Positions 25,743-34,956 are shown, numbered from the stretch's first letter. The stretch is 64,000 nt of DNA from Novosphingobium indicum (GCF_014645195.1 NZ_BMLK01000003.1:186001-250000); one strand, 5' to 3'. The notes: a model not told the origin generated them from the sequence alone. Program-made: numbers and translations.

Positions 25743-25774
25743 ATTGTCGCCAATTGTCACAATTTGCCATTGTC
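25743..25774. promoter_or_regulatory. ATTGTC direct repeats upstream of EF-hand/two-component genes
   Basis: ATTGTC occurs at 25743, 25753 and 25769, spaced 10 and 16 bases, about 130-160 bases upstream of the EF-hand start. Direct repeats with roughly one-helical-turn spacing suit an OmpR-type regulator such as the one encoded here. The link is inferred. Nearer the gene, 25641-25647 (GAGCCGC) and 25681-25687 (GCGGCTC) form a leader hairpin. Confidence 0.4.
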
Positions 25775-25781
25775 GTTCATC

Positions 25782-25800
25782 TTCATGCAATTTGCATGAA
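25782..25800. promoter_or_regulatory. Perfect 9-base-arm palindrome TTCATGCAA-T-TTGCATGAA
   Basis: TTCATGCAA (25782-25790) and TTGCATGAA (25792-25800) around one T. It lies between the cupin stop and the EF-hand promoter region. There is no T-run, so an operator is more likely than a terminator. Confidence 0.45.
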
Positions 25801-25807
25801 CAGGTAT

Positions 25808-26209
25808 TCATCGAGGGCGGTTTTCCGTGCCCTCGCCAGCCGTGATGAACAGCGCGGTGGCAGCTTCAGGGATGCTCGCCGTGTGCCAAACGCCGGCGCG
25901 ATTGATCAGGTACTGTCCGGCCACGAGCGTCTCGGAATGGAAGGCCCCGTCCGGCGTTTCCTGGATCAGCGTCATTTCCCCGGAGAAGCAGACGACCAGT
26001 TCGTCACCTGCGGGATGCATCTCCCAGCTATCCCAGTCATCCGTGAAGTCGTGCAGCGAAACGAGTCGTCCTTCCGACCCGTCTGCAGCCACGCGGCGGG
26101 CGTAGTCCGCGTACCACGCCATGCCGGTAAAGGGCGGTTGCGCTTGCGCTGTTGCACCCAGGCCCAGGTGGACCGGGTGCTGGCGCAAATCATGAACCCT
26201 GCGGGTCAC
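25808..26209 (-). CDS. Cupin-domain protein
   Basis: A 133-residue single cupin. The metal-site motifs are partly present: EMHPAGDELVVCFSGEMTLI (H and E of motif 1) and NRAGVWHTASIPEAATALFI (motif 2 histidine). The opening region SLHDFTDDWDSWEMH is aromatic-rich. The reaction is unknown. Its ATG overlaps the upstream VOC gene stop by four bases, so it is third in a small operon with two VOC proteins. Confidence 0.8.
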   Translation of the reverse strand: MTRRVHDLRQHPVHLGLGATAQAQPPFTGMAWYADYARRVAADGSEGRLVSLHDFTDDWDSWEMHPAGDELVVCFSGEMTLIQETPDGAFHSETLVAGQYLINRAGVWHTASIPEAATALFITAGEGTENRPR

Positions 26210-26586
26210 GGGGTCTCGGGCATGCAGAAGGCGTTCATCTTGTTGCCATCGGGGTCGCGGAAATAGGCGGCATAGAAGCCATTGGCGCGCGGTCCCGGAG
26301 GCCCTTCGCAGCTTCCGCCATGGGCAAGCGCTGCGGCATGGACGCGGCGTACCATGTCCTCTCCCGCCGCCATCAGCGCAAACATCGTGCCGTTGCCACG
26401 GTTCGCCGGTTCGCCATCGAAGGGGTAGGTAATGCCGATGCTCGGCCCGCCGTCCGGAAAGCTCCAGCCGATCGCCTTGTCATGGGCAAAAGTGCGGTCG
26501 CCGCCGAACTCGGCCATGATCGCATCGTAGAAGTGCGCGCCGCGCTCGAGATCGTTGGTTCCAAAGGTTACGTGTGCAACCGGCAT
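26206..26586 (-). CDS. VOC-family (glyoxalase/bleomycin-resistance-like) protein, copy 1
   Basis: A 126-residue VOC protein. The start VAHVTFGTNDLERGAHFYDA and the end FYAAYFRDPDGNKMNAFCMP are classic. It is clearly a paralogue of the next gene upstream: both share HGG.CEGPPGPR and FYAAYFRDPDGNK. The metal-site residues H and E are at the usual places (AHV..., NAF). The ATG at 26586 is chosen because it begins the first VOC strand. The substrate is unknown. Confidence 0.85.
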   Translation of the reverse strand: MPVAHVTFGTNDLERGAHFYDAIMAEFGGDRTFAHDKAIGWSFPDGGPSIGITYPFDGEPANRGNGTMFALMAAGEDMVRRVHAAALAHGGSCEGPPGPRANGFYAAYFRDPDGNKMNAFCMPETP

Positions 26587-26653
26587 TGTTCTCTCCCTTC
26601 GCCGTCCTGCCCGGCATTGAAGCAGGACGGCAGGAGACAAACAAGGCCCGGTC

Positions 26654-27022
26654 TCAGCCCATCACGAAAGCGTTGAGCTTGTTGCCGTCGGGGTCACGGA
26701 AATAGGCGGCGTAGAATCCCTCGCCGCGCGGTCCCGGCGGGCCTTCGCAAGTACCGCCATGGGCGAGCGCAATATCGTAGATGCGCTGGACCTGCGCTTC
26801 GTCCTTCGCAGCCAGCGCCACCATCACGCCATTGCCGACGGTCGCCGGCTTGCCGTCGAATGGCAGGGTCAGCCCGATTCCGGCGCTGCCATCCGGCTCG
26901 CCCCAGGCAGTGAACTGGTCGTTGTCCATCATGCGCCCGACACCGAGTTCGGCGCAGACGGCATCGTAGAATTTCCCGCCGCGTTCGCGGTCGTTGGTAC
27001 CCAGCGTTACGTAACCGATCAT
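26654..27022 (-). CDS. VOC-family protein, copy 2
   Basis: A 122-residue VOC protein, the tandem paralogue of the gene at 26206-26586, with a 67-base gap. It reads IGYVTLGTNDRERGGKFYDA and ends FYAAYFRDPDGNKLNAFVMG. Its first strand has Y where the sister has H, so metal binding may differ between the copies. First gene of the VOC-VOC-cupin operon. Probably a duplication followed by divergence. Confidence 0.85.
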   Translation of the reverse strand: MIGYVTLGTNDRERGGKFYDAVCAELGVGRMMDNDQFTAWGEPDGSAGIGLTLPFDGKPATVGNGVMVALAAKDEAQVQRIYDIALAHGGTCEGPPGPRGEGFYAAYFRDPDGNKLNAFVMG

Positions 27023-27081
27023 TATTCCATCCTCCTGCGACTCATATCAGAGAGTGGAACATTACGGGAACATAATTGCCC

Positions 27082-28902
27082 TTACAAGGGCGCGCATTGC
27101 GCTTCGAGCCAGGCCTTCGCCGCGCCTTCGAGCTGCGGGCCGATGATCTCCAGAACGCGGGCATGGTAGGCGTTCCACCAGGCCACTTCGGCATCGGACA
27201 GCATGCCGCGATCCACCAGGCGCCGTTCTATCGGCACGTGGGTCAGCGTTTCGAAGCCGAAGAACTCGCCTTCCGCGCCTTCGATCTCGCGCGGCTCGAC
27301 GAGGACGAGGTTCTCGATGCGGATGCCGTAAGCCCCGGTCTTGTAGTAGCCGGGCTCGTTCGACAGGAACATGCCGGGGAGCAGTTCCTGATCGGTCCCG
27401 CCCTGACCGCCCGCCGACTTGGCTATGCGCTGCGGGCCTTCGTGAACCGAGAGGAAGCTGCCGACGCCGTGCCCGGTGCCGTGGGCATAGTCGAGACCGG
27501 CCTGCCACAGCGCATGGCGGGCGAGCACGTCGAGCTGGCTGCCTGCGGTGCCCTTGGGGAATGTCACCGTGGCAAGCGCGATATGGCCCTTGAGCACGCG
27601 GGTGAAGCGATCCTTCACTTCCGCATCGGGTTCGCCCGGGCCCACCCAGACAGTGCGGGTGATGTCGGTGGTGCCGTCGGGATACTGGCCGCCGGAGTCG
27701 ACGAGATAAACCGAATTGGGCTCCAGCGTGCGGTTGGTTTCTTCCGAGACGCGGTAGTGCACGATGGCACCGTTCGGGCCTGCGCCGGAGATGGTGTCGA
27801 ACGAGAGGTCACGCAGGTCGCCGGCTTCCTGACGGCATGCCTGCAGCTTGTCGGCGGCGAGCATCTCGGTGACTTCACCCTTGGGCGCTTCGACCGAGAG
27901 CCACTGGAGGAAGCGCGAGACGGCAGCGCCATCACGGGCCTGTGCCTTGCGGTGGCCTTCCTGCTCGACCGGGTTCTTCACGGCCTTGGGCAGCACGGTG
28001 GGGTCCCGCTCCTCGACAACGGTCGCGCCGCCCTGGCGCAGCGCTTCGAAGATCGCGCTGACGGCGCGTTCGGGATCGACGGCGACGCGCTTGCCGGCAA
28101 GGCCTTCGAGGCCGGGCACGAAGGCATCGCGCGGCTGGATGTTGACCGAGTTGCCGAGATGCTGGCGCAGTTCGGGCGTCACTTTCTCCTCGGCAATGAA
28201 GAGGTCGGCGGTGCCGTCGGCCTTCGCGATCACGTAGGACAGCGCGACGGGCGTGCGCTCGACGTCGGTGCCGCGGATGTTGAGCAGCCAGGCGATCGAA
28301 TCGAGCGCGGTGATCACGGTGGCATCGAGGTTCCTGCCCGTCAGCCATTCGGAGACGGCGGCGCGCTTGGCCTCGCTGGTTTCCCCGGCAAGATCGGTGG
28401 GGTGAACCAGCGCAGCGGCGGGCGAGGGGGCCGGGCGGTCTTCCCACACTGTATCGACCGGGTTTGTCTCGACGGGAACGAGCTTGCCGCCCTTGGCTGC
28501 GAGCGCCTTGTCGGCGGCTTCGGCCCACTTGGTGCTGTGCAGCCAGGCGTCGTATCCGATGGCCGCGCCTTGCGGTGCATGTTCCTCGAGCCACTTGGCG
28601 ACACTGGTCTGCGGCACGCTCTCATAGGCGTAGAGGCGCCCATCGACCTGATCGCGGACCTGCAGCGTGTAGCGCCCGTCGACGAACATCGCCGCTGCCG
28701 GTTCGAGCGAGGCATCGGTCAGCACGACCGCAGTGCCGGCCGAGCCGCCGAAGCCGGTCAGCCAGCTAAGGCGCTGGGCATAGCCGCCCACGTATTCGCT
28801 CATGTGCTCGTCGGAGATCGGGATCACGAAGCCATCAAGGCTGCGCGCCTTCAGTTCCTTGCGCAGGGCATCGAGGCGCGCTTCATGGGTATTCATCAGC
28901 AT
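27082..28902 (-). CDS. Xaa-Pro aminopeptidase P (M24B)
   Basis: A 606-residue aminopeptidase P that removes N-terminal residues ahead of proline. The C-terminal pita-bread domain shows the dinuclear metal ligands: DSGGQYPDGTTDITRTVW (two aspartates), AHGTGHGVGSFLSVHEGP (histidine), SNEPGYYKTGAYGIRIEN (glutamate), and a final ENLVLVE-type glutamate. Two creatinase-like N-terminal domains precede it, matching the 600-residue form. The ATG at 28902 (or 28896, two codons later) starts MLMNTHEARLDAL; the longer open frame upstream is antisense to the next gene. It is divergent from oligopeptidase B by 42 bases. Confidence 0.9.
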   Translation of the reverse strand: MLMNTHEARLDALRKELKARSLDGFVIPISDEHMSEYVGGYAQRLSWLTGFGGSAGTAVVLTDASLEPAAAMFVDGRYTLQVRDQVDGRLYAYESVPQTSVAKWLEEHAPQGAAIGYDAWLHSTKWAEAADKALAAKGGKLVPVETNPVDTVWEDRPAPSPAAALVHPTDLAGETSEAKRAAVSEWLTGRNLDATVITALDSIAWLLNIRGTDVERTPVALSYVIAKADGTADLFIAEEKVTPELRQHLGNSVNIQPRDAFVPGLEGLAGKRVAVDPERAVSAIFEALRQGGATVVEERDPTVLPKAVKNPVEQEGHRKAQARDGAAVSRFLQWLSVEAPKGEVTEMLAADKLQACRQEAGDLRDLSFDTISGAGPNGAIVHYRVSEETNRTLEPNSVYLVDSGGQYPDGTTDITRTVWVGPGEPDAEVKDRFTRVLKGHIALATVTFPKGTAGSQLDVLARHALWQAGLDYAHGTGHGVGSFLSVHEGPQRIAKSAGGQGGTDQELLPGMFLSNEPGYYKTGAYGIRIENLVLVEPREIEGAEGEFFGFETLTHVPIERRLVDRGMLSDAEVAWWNAYHARVLEIIGPQLEGAAKAWLEAQCAPL

Positions 28903-28944
28903 GTCTGGGGTATCCGGCTTGCGGGGGTCATCTTGTGAACATAG

Positions 28945-31047
28945 ATGCGGGGGATGGCAGATTCCACCCAGACGCTCACCGAATCCGGCAAAGACCCGGT
29001 TTCCGCTCCCCCGCAGGCCGTGAAGAAGCCGCATTCCTTCACGCACCATGGCATTACCGTCGCCGACGACTACGCCTGGCTCCGCGATCCCGGCTATCCG
29101 GAGGTCACCGACAAGGAGGTGCTCGCCCACCTCGAAGCGGAAAACCGCTGGTTCGAGGCGCGCATGGCGCCGCATCAGGACCGTATCGACGCGCTGTTCA
29201 AGGAAATGCGCGCGCGCATCAAGGAAGCCGACAAGTCGGTGCCGCAGAAGGACGGCGACTGGCTCTACTGGATCGAGTTCGAGGAAGGCGCCGAATACAA
29301 GAAGTGGTGGCGCAAGCCGGTTGCCGGCGGCCCCGACGAACTGATCCTTGACGAAGTGGCGCTGGCGGAAGGCAAGGACTACTTCCGCCTCGGCGCGATC
29401 TCGGTCAGCGCAAACGGCAAGCTGCTCGCCTATGCGGCGGACGACAACGGGTCGGAGCGTTTCACCGCGCGGTTCAAGAACCTCGAAACCGGCGAGATGC
29501 TGCCCGACGAAATTCCCGGTACGCTGTCCAGCCTGGTCTGGGTCGCGGGTGATAAGGGCGTGGTCTATTCGCTCGCCAACGAGCAGTGGCGTACCGACAA
29601 TGCCCGCCTGCACTGGCTGGGCGAACCGCTGGAGAAGGACGTCGAACTCTATCACGAGGATGACGACGGCTTCCGTGTGGGTTCCTCGCTCTCCTCGAAC
29701 GAGAAGTGGCTGATCATCGGCGCCAGCGACCACGAGACGAGCGAGGCCCGGCTCATTCGTGCCGACGATCCGATGGGCGACCAGATCCTCGTCAAGAAGC
29801 GCCAGAAGGGCGTCGAGTACGATGTCGATGAGCGCGATGGCGTGCTCTACATCCACGCCAACGACACGCACGAGAACTTCCGCCTCGCCACCGCGCCGCT
29901 GAGCAATCCCGGCGAGTGGACCACGCTGATCGAGGGATCGGACGATTTCTACCTAACCGGCGTCGACCTGTTCCGCGACTTCTACGTGAGCGAGGGGCGC
30001 CGCGCCGGGCTCGATCAGATCGAGGTGCGCTACTACGACGATCCGGCCCGCGTGGAACCCATCGAATTCCCCGAAGCGAGCTATTCCGCCGGTCTCGCTA
30101 ACAATCCCGAATGGCACATGGACAAGCTGCGGCTGTCCTACGAATCCATGGTCATGCCGGCATCGGTACTCGATTACGATGTGGCCGCGCGCACGCTCGA
30201 AACGCTCAAGGTGCAGGAAATTCCCTCGGGCTACGACGCCTCGCTCTATACGACCGAGCGTCTGGAGATCACCGCGCGCGACGGCACGGCGATTCCGGTT
30301 TCCATCGTCTATCGCAAGGACCGCACCGGGGCTGGCCCGCTCTACCTTTATGGTTATGGCGCCTACGGCATATCCATCGATCCGGGTTTCTCGACCGCGC
30401 GCCTCAGCCTGGTCGATCGCGGCTTCGCCTATGCCATCGCCCACATCCGCGGCGGCGACGACATGGGCCGCGCCTGGTACAAGGCGGGCAAGCTGGAGAA
30501 GCGCACCAATACCTTCAACGACTTCGTGGACTGCGCGAAGGGGCTGATCGATCGCGGCTTTACCAGCGAAGGCCAGATCGCGATTGCCGGCGGGTCTGCG
30601 GGCGGCGAACTGATGGGCGCGGTGATCAACACCGATCCGCACTTGTGGGGCGCCGTCGTGGCGCATGTGCCCTTTGTCGATGTGCTCAGCACGATGCTCG
30701 ATGAAACGCTGCCGCTCACCCCGGGCGAATGGCCCGAATGGGGCAATCCCATCGAGGATCAGGCCGCTTTCGAGCATATCCTGAGCTACAGCCCCTACGA
30801 CCAGATCAAGGCGCAGGCCTATCCGCCGCTGATGGTCACCGCCGGGCTCAACGACCCGCGTGTGACCTACTGGGAGCCGGCCAAGTGGGTCGCGAAACTG
30901 CGCGAGCTGAAGACCGATTCCAACGAACTGATCTTCAAGACCAACATGGGCGCAGGCCACGGCGGCAAGTCCGGCCGGTTCGAAAGCCTGAAGGAAACGG
31001 CGGAGGAGTTCGCCTTCATCCTGTGGCAGCTGGGCGTGGAGGGGTGA
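28945..31047 (+). CDS. Oligopeptidase B-like S9 serine peptidase
   Basis: A 700-residue prolyl-oligopeptidase-family enzyme, closest in pattern to oligopeptidase B, which cuts short peptides after basic residues. Residues about 60-420 form the beta-propeller. The catalytic triad is serine in IAIAGGSAGGELMGAVIN, aspartate in TAGLNDPRVTYWEPAK and histidine in NMGAGHGGKSGRFE. HIRGGDDMGRAWY is a family hallmark. There is no signal peptide, so it is cytoplasmic. ATG 28945 or ATG 28954 (MADSTQT) could start it; neither has a convincing ribosome site at ideal spacing. Confidence 0.9.
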   Translation: MRGMADSTQTLTESGKDPVSAPPQAVKKPHSFTHHGITVADDYAWLRDPGYPEVTDKEVLAHLEAENRWFEARMAPHQDRIDALFKEMRARIKEADKSVPQKDGDWLYWIEFEEGAEYKKWWRKPVAGGPDELILDEVALAEGKDYFRLGAISVSANGKLLAYAADDNGSERFTARFKNLETGEMLPDEIPGTLSSLVWVAGDKGVVYSLANEQWRTDNARLHWLGEPLEKDVELYHEDDDGFRVGSSLSSNEKWLIIGASDHETSEARLIRADDPMGDQILVKKRQKGVEYDVDERDGVLYIHANDTHENFRLATAPLSNPGEWTTLIEGSDDFYLTGVDLFRDFYVSEGRRAGLDQIEVRYYDDPARVEPIEFPEASYSAGLANNPEWHMDKLRLSYESMVMPASVLDYDVAARTLETLKVQEIPSGYDASLYTTERLEITARDGTAIPVSIVYRKDRTGAGPLYLYGYGAYGISIDPGFSTARLSLVDRGFAYAIAHIRGGDDMGRAWYKAGKLEKRTNTFNDFVDCAKGLIDRGFTSEGQIAIAGGSAGGELMGAVINTDPHLWGAVVAHVPFVDVLSTMLDETLPLTPGEWPEWGNPIEDQAAFEHILSYSPYDQIKAQAYPPLMVTAGLNDPRVTYWEPAKWVAKLRELKTDSNELIFKTNMGAGHGGKSGRFESLKETAEEFAFILWQLGVEG

Positions 31048-31075
31048 GACAATTCCTCCACGAACGGTGAGCGCT

Positions 31076-31480
31076 ATGTATCGGTTCACTCTGACGTTTA
31101 CCGCGTTGCCCGAGCACATCGATGTGATGGGTCACGTCAACAACGCGGTCTGGGTGCAATGGATGGAGGCGATGGCGACGTCCCATTGGGAGGCCGTCGC
31201 CCCGCCGGAGCATCAGGCGAACTATGCCTGGGTGGTGGCGCGGCACGAGATCGACTATCGCGGCAATATCCGCGAGGGCGAGAGCGTGACGGGGGAGACC
31301 TTCATCCCCGACGGGCCTAGCGGGGCCAAGTTCGACCGTCGCGTCGACTTCCGCAATTCGGCGGGGAAAGTGATCGTCTCGGCTCGCACGACCTGGGCGA
31401 TGATCGACATCGCCTCGGGCCGGTTGATGCGGGTGCCGCCGGACGTGGCGGCCCCGTTTATAGACGGCACGGACGTCTAG
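31076..31480 (+). CDS. Acyl-CoA thioesterase (hotdog fold)
   Basis: A 134-residue hotdog-fold thioesterase of the 4-hydroxybenzoyl-CoA type. The active-site stretch EHIDVMGHVNNAVWVQWMEA carries the aspartate/histidine/asparagine of the family (D at 17, then GHVNN). The second half, RHEIDYRGNIREGESV, is also typical. The substrate is unknown. GTG 31067 would add three residues; ATG 31076 is preferred because GGTGAG precedes it. It follows oligopeptidase B by 28 bases on the same strand. Confidence 0.85.
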   Translation: MYRFTLTFTALPEHIDVMGHVNNAVWVQWMEAMATSHWEAVAPPEHQANYAWVVARHEIDYRGNIREGESVTGETFIPDGPSGAKFDRRVDFRNSAGKVIVSARTTWAMIDIASGRLMRVPPDVAAPFIDGTDV

Positions 31481-31494
31481 CGCCCGGGGGCACG

Positions 31495-32610
31495 TTACTT
31501 CAGCAGTTCGGCGACGGGCGCGTATTCGTAGCCGAGTTCGGCAGCCACGGCCTCGAAGGTCACCTTGCCCGCGTGGACGTTCAGGCCCTCGGCAAGGTGC
31601 GGGTTGGCCGTGAGCGCCGACTTCCAGCCCATGTTCGCGATGGCGAGGGCATGCGGCAGCGTCACGTTGTTGAGTGCGTAAGTGCTGGTGCGGGCCACCG
31701 CGCCGGGCATGTTGGCCACGCAGTAGTGGACGATGCCGTCGACCATGAAGATGGGATCGTCGTGAGTGGTCGGGTGGCTGGTCTCGAAGCAGCCGCCCTG
31801 ATCGATCGCGACGTCGACCAGCACGGCGCCGGACTTCATCGTACCGAGCATCTCGCGGGTGACGAGCTTGGGAGCGGCAGCGCCGGGGATCAGGACGGCG
31901 CCGATCACCAGATCGGCCTCGGCCACGCTCTCCGCGAGGTTTGCCGTGCTGGCAAAGCGGGTCTTGGCCCGCGCTTCGAAGTGGTTGCCGAGGCGCTCCA
32001 GCACGTCGGGATTGCGGTCGAGGATGGTGACGTCGGCACCCAGGCCGGCGGCCATCTGCGCGGCGTTGAAACCGACCACGCCGCCGCCGATCACGGCGAC
32101 CTTGCCGGGCATCACACCCGGCACGCCGCCCAGCAGCACGCCGCGTCCGCCGTTGGCCTTTTCCAGCGCCGTGGCGCCGGCCTGGATCGACATGCGTCCG
32201 GCGACCTGGCTCATCGGCTTGAGCAGCGGCAGTGAACCGCCGGGCCCGGTAACGGTCTCGTAGGCAATGGCGGTGACGCCCGACTTCACCAGATCGGCGG
32301 TCTGCTCCGGATCGGGCGCGAGGTGCAGGTAGGTGTAGAGGATCTGGCCCTCGCGCAGCATGGCGCGCTCGACCGCCTGCGGTTCCTTGACCTTCACGAT
32401 CATTTCGCAACCGGCGAAGACTTCGGCAGCCGTCGCGATCAGCTTGGCACCCGAGCGTTCGTACTCCGCGTCGCTTGCGCCAATGCCCAGGCCGGCGCTC
32501 TTTTCCACCCACACCTCGTGACCGTTGCGGACCAGTTCCTCGACGCTCTCGGGCGTGAGCCCAACGCGGTATTCGTGGTTCTTGATTTCCTTGACGGTTC
32601 CGACGCGCAT
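31495..32610 (-). CDS. ald: Alanine dehydrogenase
   Basis: A 371-residue L-alanine dehydrogenase, reversibly converting alanine and NAD to pyruvate and ammonia. It opens with [20 protein letters not shown] (R15 region of the active site), has [10 protein letters not shown] with the catalytic histidine, and the NAD-binding [19 protein letters not shown]. The catalytic aspartate is in [12 protein letters not shown]. Length matches the family exactly. The ATG at 32610 follows GGAGAGAG. It is divergent from an Lrp/AsnC regulator over 136 bases containing a palindromic site, the arrangement seen in many bacteria where the regulator activates ald on alanine. Confidence 0.94.
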   Translation of the reverse strand: MRVGTVKEIKNHEYRVGLTPESVEELVRNGHEVWVEKSAGLGIGASDAEYERSGAKLIATAAEVFAGCEMIVKVKEPQAVERAMLREGQILYTYLHLAPDPEQTADLVKSGVTAIAYETVTGPGGSLPLLKPMSQVAGRMSIQAGATALEKANGGRGVLLGGVPGVMPGKVAVIGGGVVGFNAAQMAAGLGADVTILDRNPDVLERLGNHFEARAKTRFASTANLAESVAEADLVIGAVLIPGAAAPKLVTREMLGTMKSGAVLVDVAIDQGGCFETSHPTTHDDPIFMVDGIVHYCVANMPGAVARTSTYALNNVTLPHALAIANMGWKSALTANPHLAEGLNVHAGKVTFEAVAAELGYEYAPVAELLK

Positions 32611-32689
32611 AAGCTCTCTCCGGTGGAAGGATGACCTCAAGTGAGGATACACGCCAAGCAGCGCAATGTTTCACCGAAATGGCGCTTGA

Positions 32690-32707
32690 TTGCAGGATAT
32701 ATTGCAA
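32690..32707. promoter_or_regulatory. Lrp/AsnC-type operator between ald and its regulator
   Basis: TTGCAGGATATATTGCAA is an imperfect palindrome matching its reverse complement at 14 of 18 positions. It sits midway in the ald/lrp divergent gap, the normal place for an Lrp-family site. Confidence 0.5.
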
Positions 32708-32746
32708 TAAATTCCATCTCAGGCCGATTTTACGGGAGAATTTTGC

Positions 32747-33205
32747 ATGGATCGCGCTGACCGCGCTCTTGTGGAGGCGCTGCAGGCGGATTCATCGCGC
32801 TCCGTTGCCGAACTCGCGGGCCTGGTGAATCTCTCGCCGTCGGCATGCCACCGCCGGATCAAGGCGCTGGAGGAGCAAGGGCTGATTCTGGGTTATGCGG
32901 CACGGGTCGATGCGCGGCGGCTCGGGCTTTCCGTGGAGGTCTTCGTCGAGATCACGCTCAACAGCCAGAGCCGCGAGGCCATGGACCGGTTCGAGCGCGC
33001 CGTCGGCGACTTCGATGATATCCGGGAATGCCACCTGATGAGCGGCGGCGCCGACTATCTCCTGCGCGTGGCCGCGAAGGATCTGGACCATTTCGACAGC
33101 GTCCACCGCGACTGCCTGGCTCGCTTGCCGGGCGTGTCCTCGATGAAGACAAGCTTCTCGCTTCGCCGCATCAAGCGTTTCGAGGGCTATTCAGTCCCGA
33201 ATTGA
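32747..33205 (+). CDS. Lrp/AsnC-family regulator, probable ald activator
   Basis: A 152-residue Lrp/AsnC regulator. The N-terminal helix-turn-helix is DSSRSVAELAGLVNLSPSAC then HRRIKALEEQGLI. The C-terminal RAM domain includes GDFDDIRECHLMSGGADYLL. Such proteins form octameric discs that sense amino acids. Divergence from alanine dehydrogenase makes it the likely alanine-responsive activator (inference from context). The stop overlaps the convergent antiporter gene by 19 bases. Confidence 0.9.
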   Translation: MDRADRALVEALQADSSRSVAELAGLVNLSPSACHRRIKALEEQGLILGYAARVDARRLGLSVEVFVEITLNSQSREAMDRFERAVGDFDDIRECHLMSGGADYLLRVAAKDLDHFDSVHRDCLARLPGVSSMKTSFSLRRIKRFEGYSVPN

Positions 33206-34956
33206 CGGGCCGTGCGCACCGGCTGCGTGAGGATGCGGTCGCGCGCGGTGCGCACGTCGCCCGATTCGTACTGCAGCGATAGGCGTTCCTTGTCGTTGGA
33301 CCGATAGGTCGTTTCGGCCCTGTCGATATCCTCCAGCGAAAGGCCGAGGCCGTCGAGAGCGTTTCTTGCGAGCACCACGGCCGATTCGAGCACCTCGCGC
33401 GCCATGGACTTTACCGGCGCATCATTGAGCCGCACCAGACTGCGGCGGTCGTACACGCGGGCGTGGATTTCCGCCTTGGGAAAGGCGCCGTGGACTGCGT
33501 GCAGGAAGTCGTCGGTCAGTTGCTCGCCATCGATGCAGAACACGATCAGCTGGGCTTCGCCCGCCCCTGCCTGTCGCAGCAGATCGATGCGGGTGCCGTC
33601 GCCGAAATAGACCTTGGCGCCGAAGCCCCCTGCCACGTCGATCATTTCGGTGTCGGTGTCGATCAGGGTTACCTCGATCTCGGCAGCGATCAGCATCTGG
33701 GCGACCGTCTGGCCGAAACGGCCATAGCCGACGACCAATGCGCTTGCTCCGTCGTCCTGCGGGCCTTCGCGTTCCTCCTTCGAGACAGGGGCCTCGCGAA
33801 AACGCTGCGTGGCCATCATCAGGAACGGGGTGGAGATCATCGAAAGCGTGATGATTGCGCCGAACAGGCTCGCGGCCTGCGGCTCGATCAGCCACGCGCT
33901 CGAGGCCTGGGCGAAAAGGACGAAACCGAATTCACCGCCCTGGCTGAGCAGAAGTCCCAGGGCGAGCGCGCTGCGCCAGTTCATCCGGAAGGCAAGGCCA
34001 AGCGCGAAGATGACGCTGGACTTCACGGCAATCAGCGCCATCGCCATGGTGACGACGAACAGCGGCCTTTCGGCGATGGCGGAAAGGTCGAGCATCATCC
34101 CGACGGACATGAAGAACAGGCCGAGGAGGATTGAACGGAAGGGCTCGACGTCGGCCTCCAGTTCGTGCCGATAGGGGCTGTCCGCGAGCATGACCCCGGC
34201 GATGAAGGCGCCCAGCGCCGTCGAGAGGCCGAGCGCCTCCATCAGGGCGGCGGACGCGATTACCGTGAAGAGAGCCGCGAAGACGAACATCTCGCGCTCG
34301 CCGAGATTGCCGATCAGGCTGAACAGCGGGCGGATGACGAACCGCCCCGCCGCGATCAGGCCGGCAATGGCGAGGACCGTTATCAGGGCAAGCTGCCAGC
34401 CCGGAGGGCCTTCGGGCAAGTTGGGATTGCGGTTCATGGCCGCGATGATGGTGATCAGCGGTATGATCGAGAGGTCCTGAAACAGCAGGACCGCGAAGGA
34501 ACGCTCGCCGAAAGGCGTATGCAGGCGCCCGGCGCTCTGCAGCATCGGCAGGACCTGCGCTGTCGAGGACAGCCCCAGCGGCAATCCGAGCGCAAGCGCT
34601 GCCTCGATGGAGAAGGGCGTGAAGTAGTAGATGACCGCCGAGATCGCGAGGCCGCACAGGCCCACCTGCAGCAGCCCCAGCCCGAAGATCTCGTGCCGCA
34701 TGCGCCACAGCCGCTTGGGCGCCAGTTCCAGACCGACGATGAACAGCAGCAGCGTGATGCCGAGTTCGGCAAAGCCGATCTTGCTTTCCGCATCGCCGAC
34801 GAGGCCGAGCGCGTAAGGGCCGAGCACGGCACCGGCGAGCAGATAGCCCAGCGTTGCGCCCAGTCCGAGGCGACGGAACAGGAGCACGAAGACGAGGGCG
34901 GTTCCCAGCAGCAGAAATCCGTCCTGAAGCGGGAAGGCTTGCGAATGTTGTTCCAT
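33187..34956 (-). CDS. CPA2 monovalent cation:proton antiporter, KefB/C-like
   Basis: A 589-residue membrane antiporter. About 12 transmembrane segments fill residues 10-390, with the family stretch ELGITLLLFIVGLELAPKRL and the LGLPLGLSSTAQVLPMLQSA helix. A RCK/TrkA-N domain follows: ASALVVGYGRFGQTVAQMLI (Rossmann nucleotide site) then VTLIDTDTEMID. It probably exchanges K+ for H+ and is gated by nucleotide or glutathione adducts. No KefF/KefG ancillary gene is adjacent. Ion selectivity is not readable from sequence. Confidence 0.88.
   Translation of the reverse strand: MEQHSQAFPLQDGFLLLGTALVFVLLFRRLGLGATLGYLLAGAVLGPYALGLVGDAESKIGFAELGITLLLFIVGLELAPKRLWRMRHEIFGLGLLQVGLCGLAISAVIYYFTPFSIEAALALGLPLGLSSTAQVLPMLQSAGRLHTPFGERSFAVLLFQDLSIIPLITIIAAMNRNPNLPEGPPGWQLALITVLAIAGLIAAGRFVIRPLFSLIGNLGEREMFVFAALFTVIASAALMEALGLSTALGAFIAGVMLADSPYRHELEADVEPFRSILLGLFFMSVGMMLDLSAIAERPLFVVTMAMALIAVKSSVIFALGLAFRMNWRSALALGLLLSQGGEFGFVLFAQASSAWLIEPQAASLFGAIITLSMISTPFLMMATQRFREAPVSKEEREGPQDDGASALVVGYGRFGQTVAQMLIAAEIEVTLIDTDTEMIDVAGGFGAKVYFGDGTRIDLLRQAGAGEAQLIVFCIDGEQLTDDFLHAVHGAFPKAEIHARVYDRRSLVRLNDAPVKSMAREVLESAVVLARNALDGLGLSLEDIDRAETTYRSNDKERLSLQYESGDVRTARDRILTQPVRTARQFGTE

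Noticed and set aside
25782..25800. Palindrome as a terminator for the cupin gene
   Set aside because: The stem is AT-rich and no T-run follows on either strand, so an operator is preferred.
27076..28938. 620-residue plus-strand frame opposite aminopeptidase P
   Set aside because: It is the mirror of a convincing M24 peptidase with all metal ligands, and itself has no recognisable motif.
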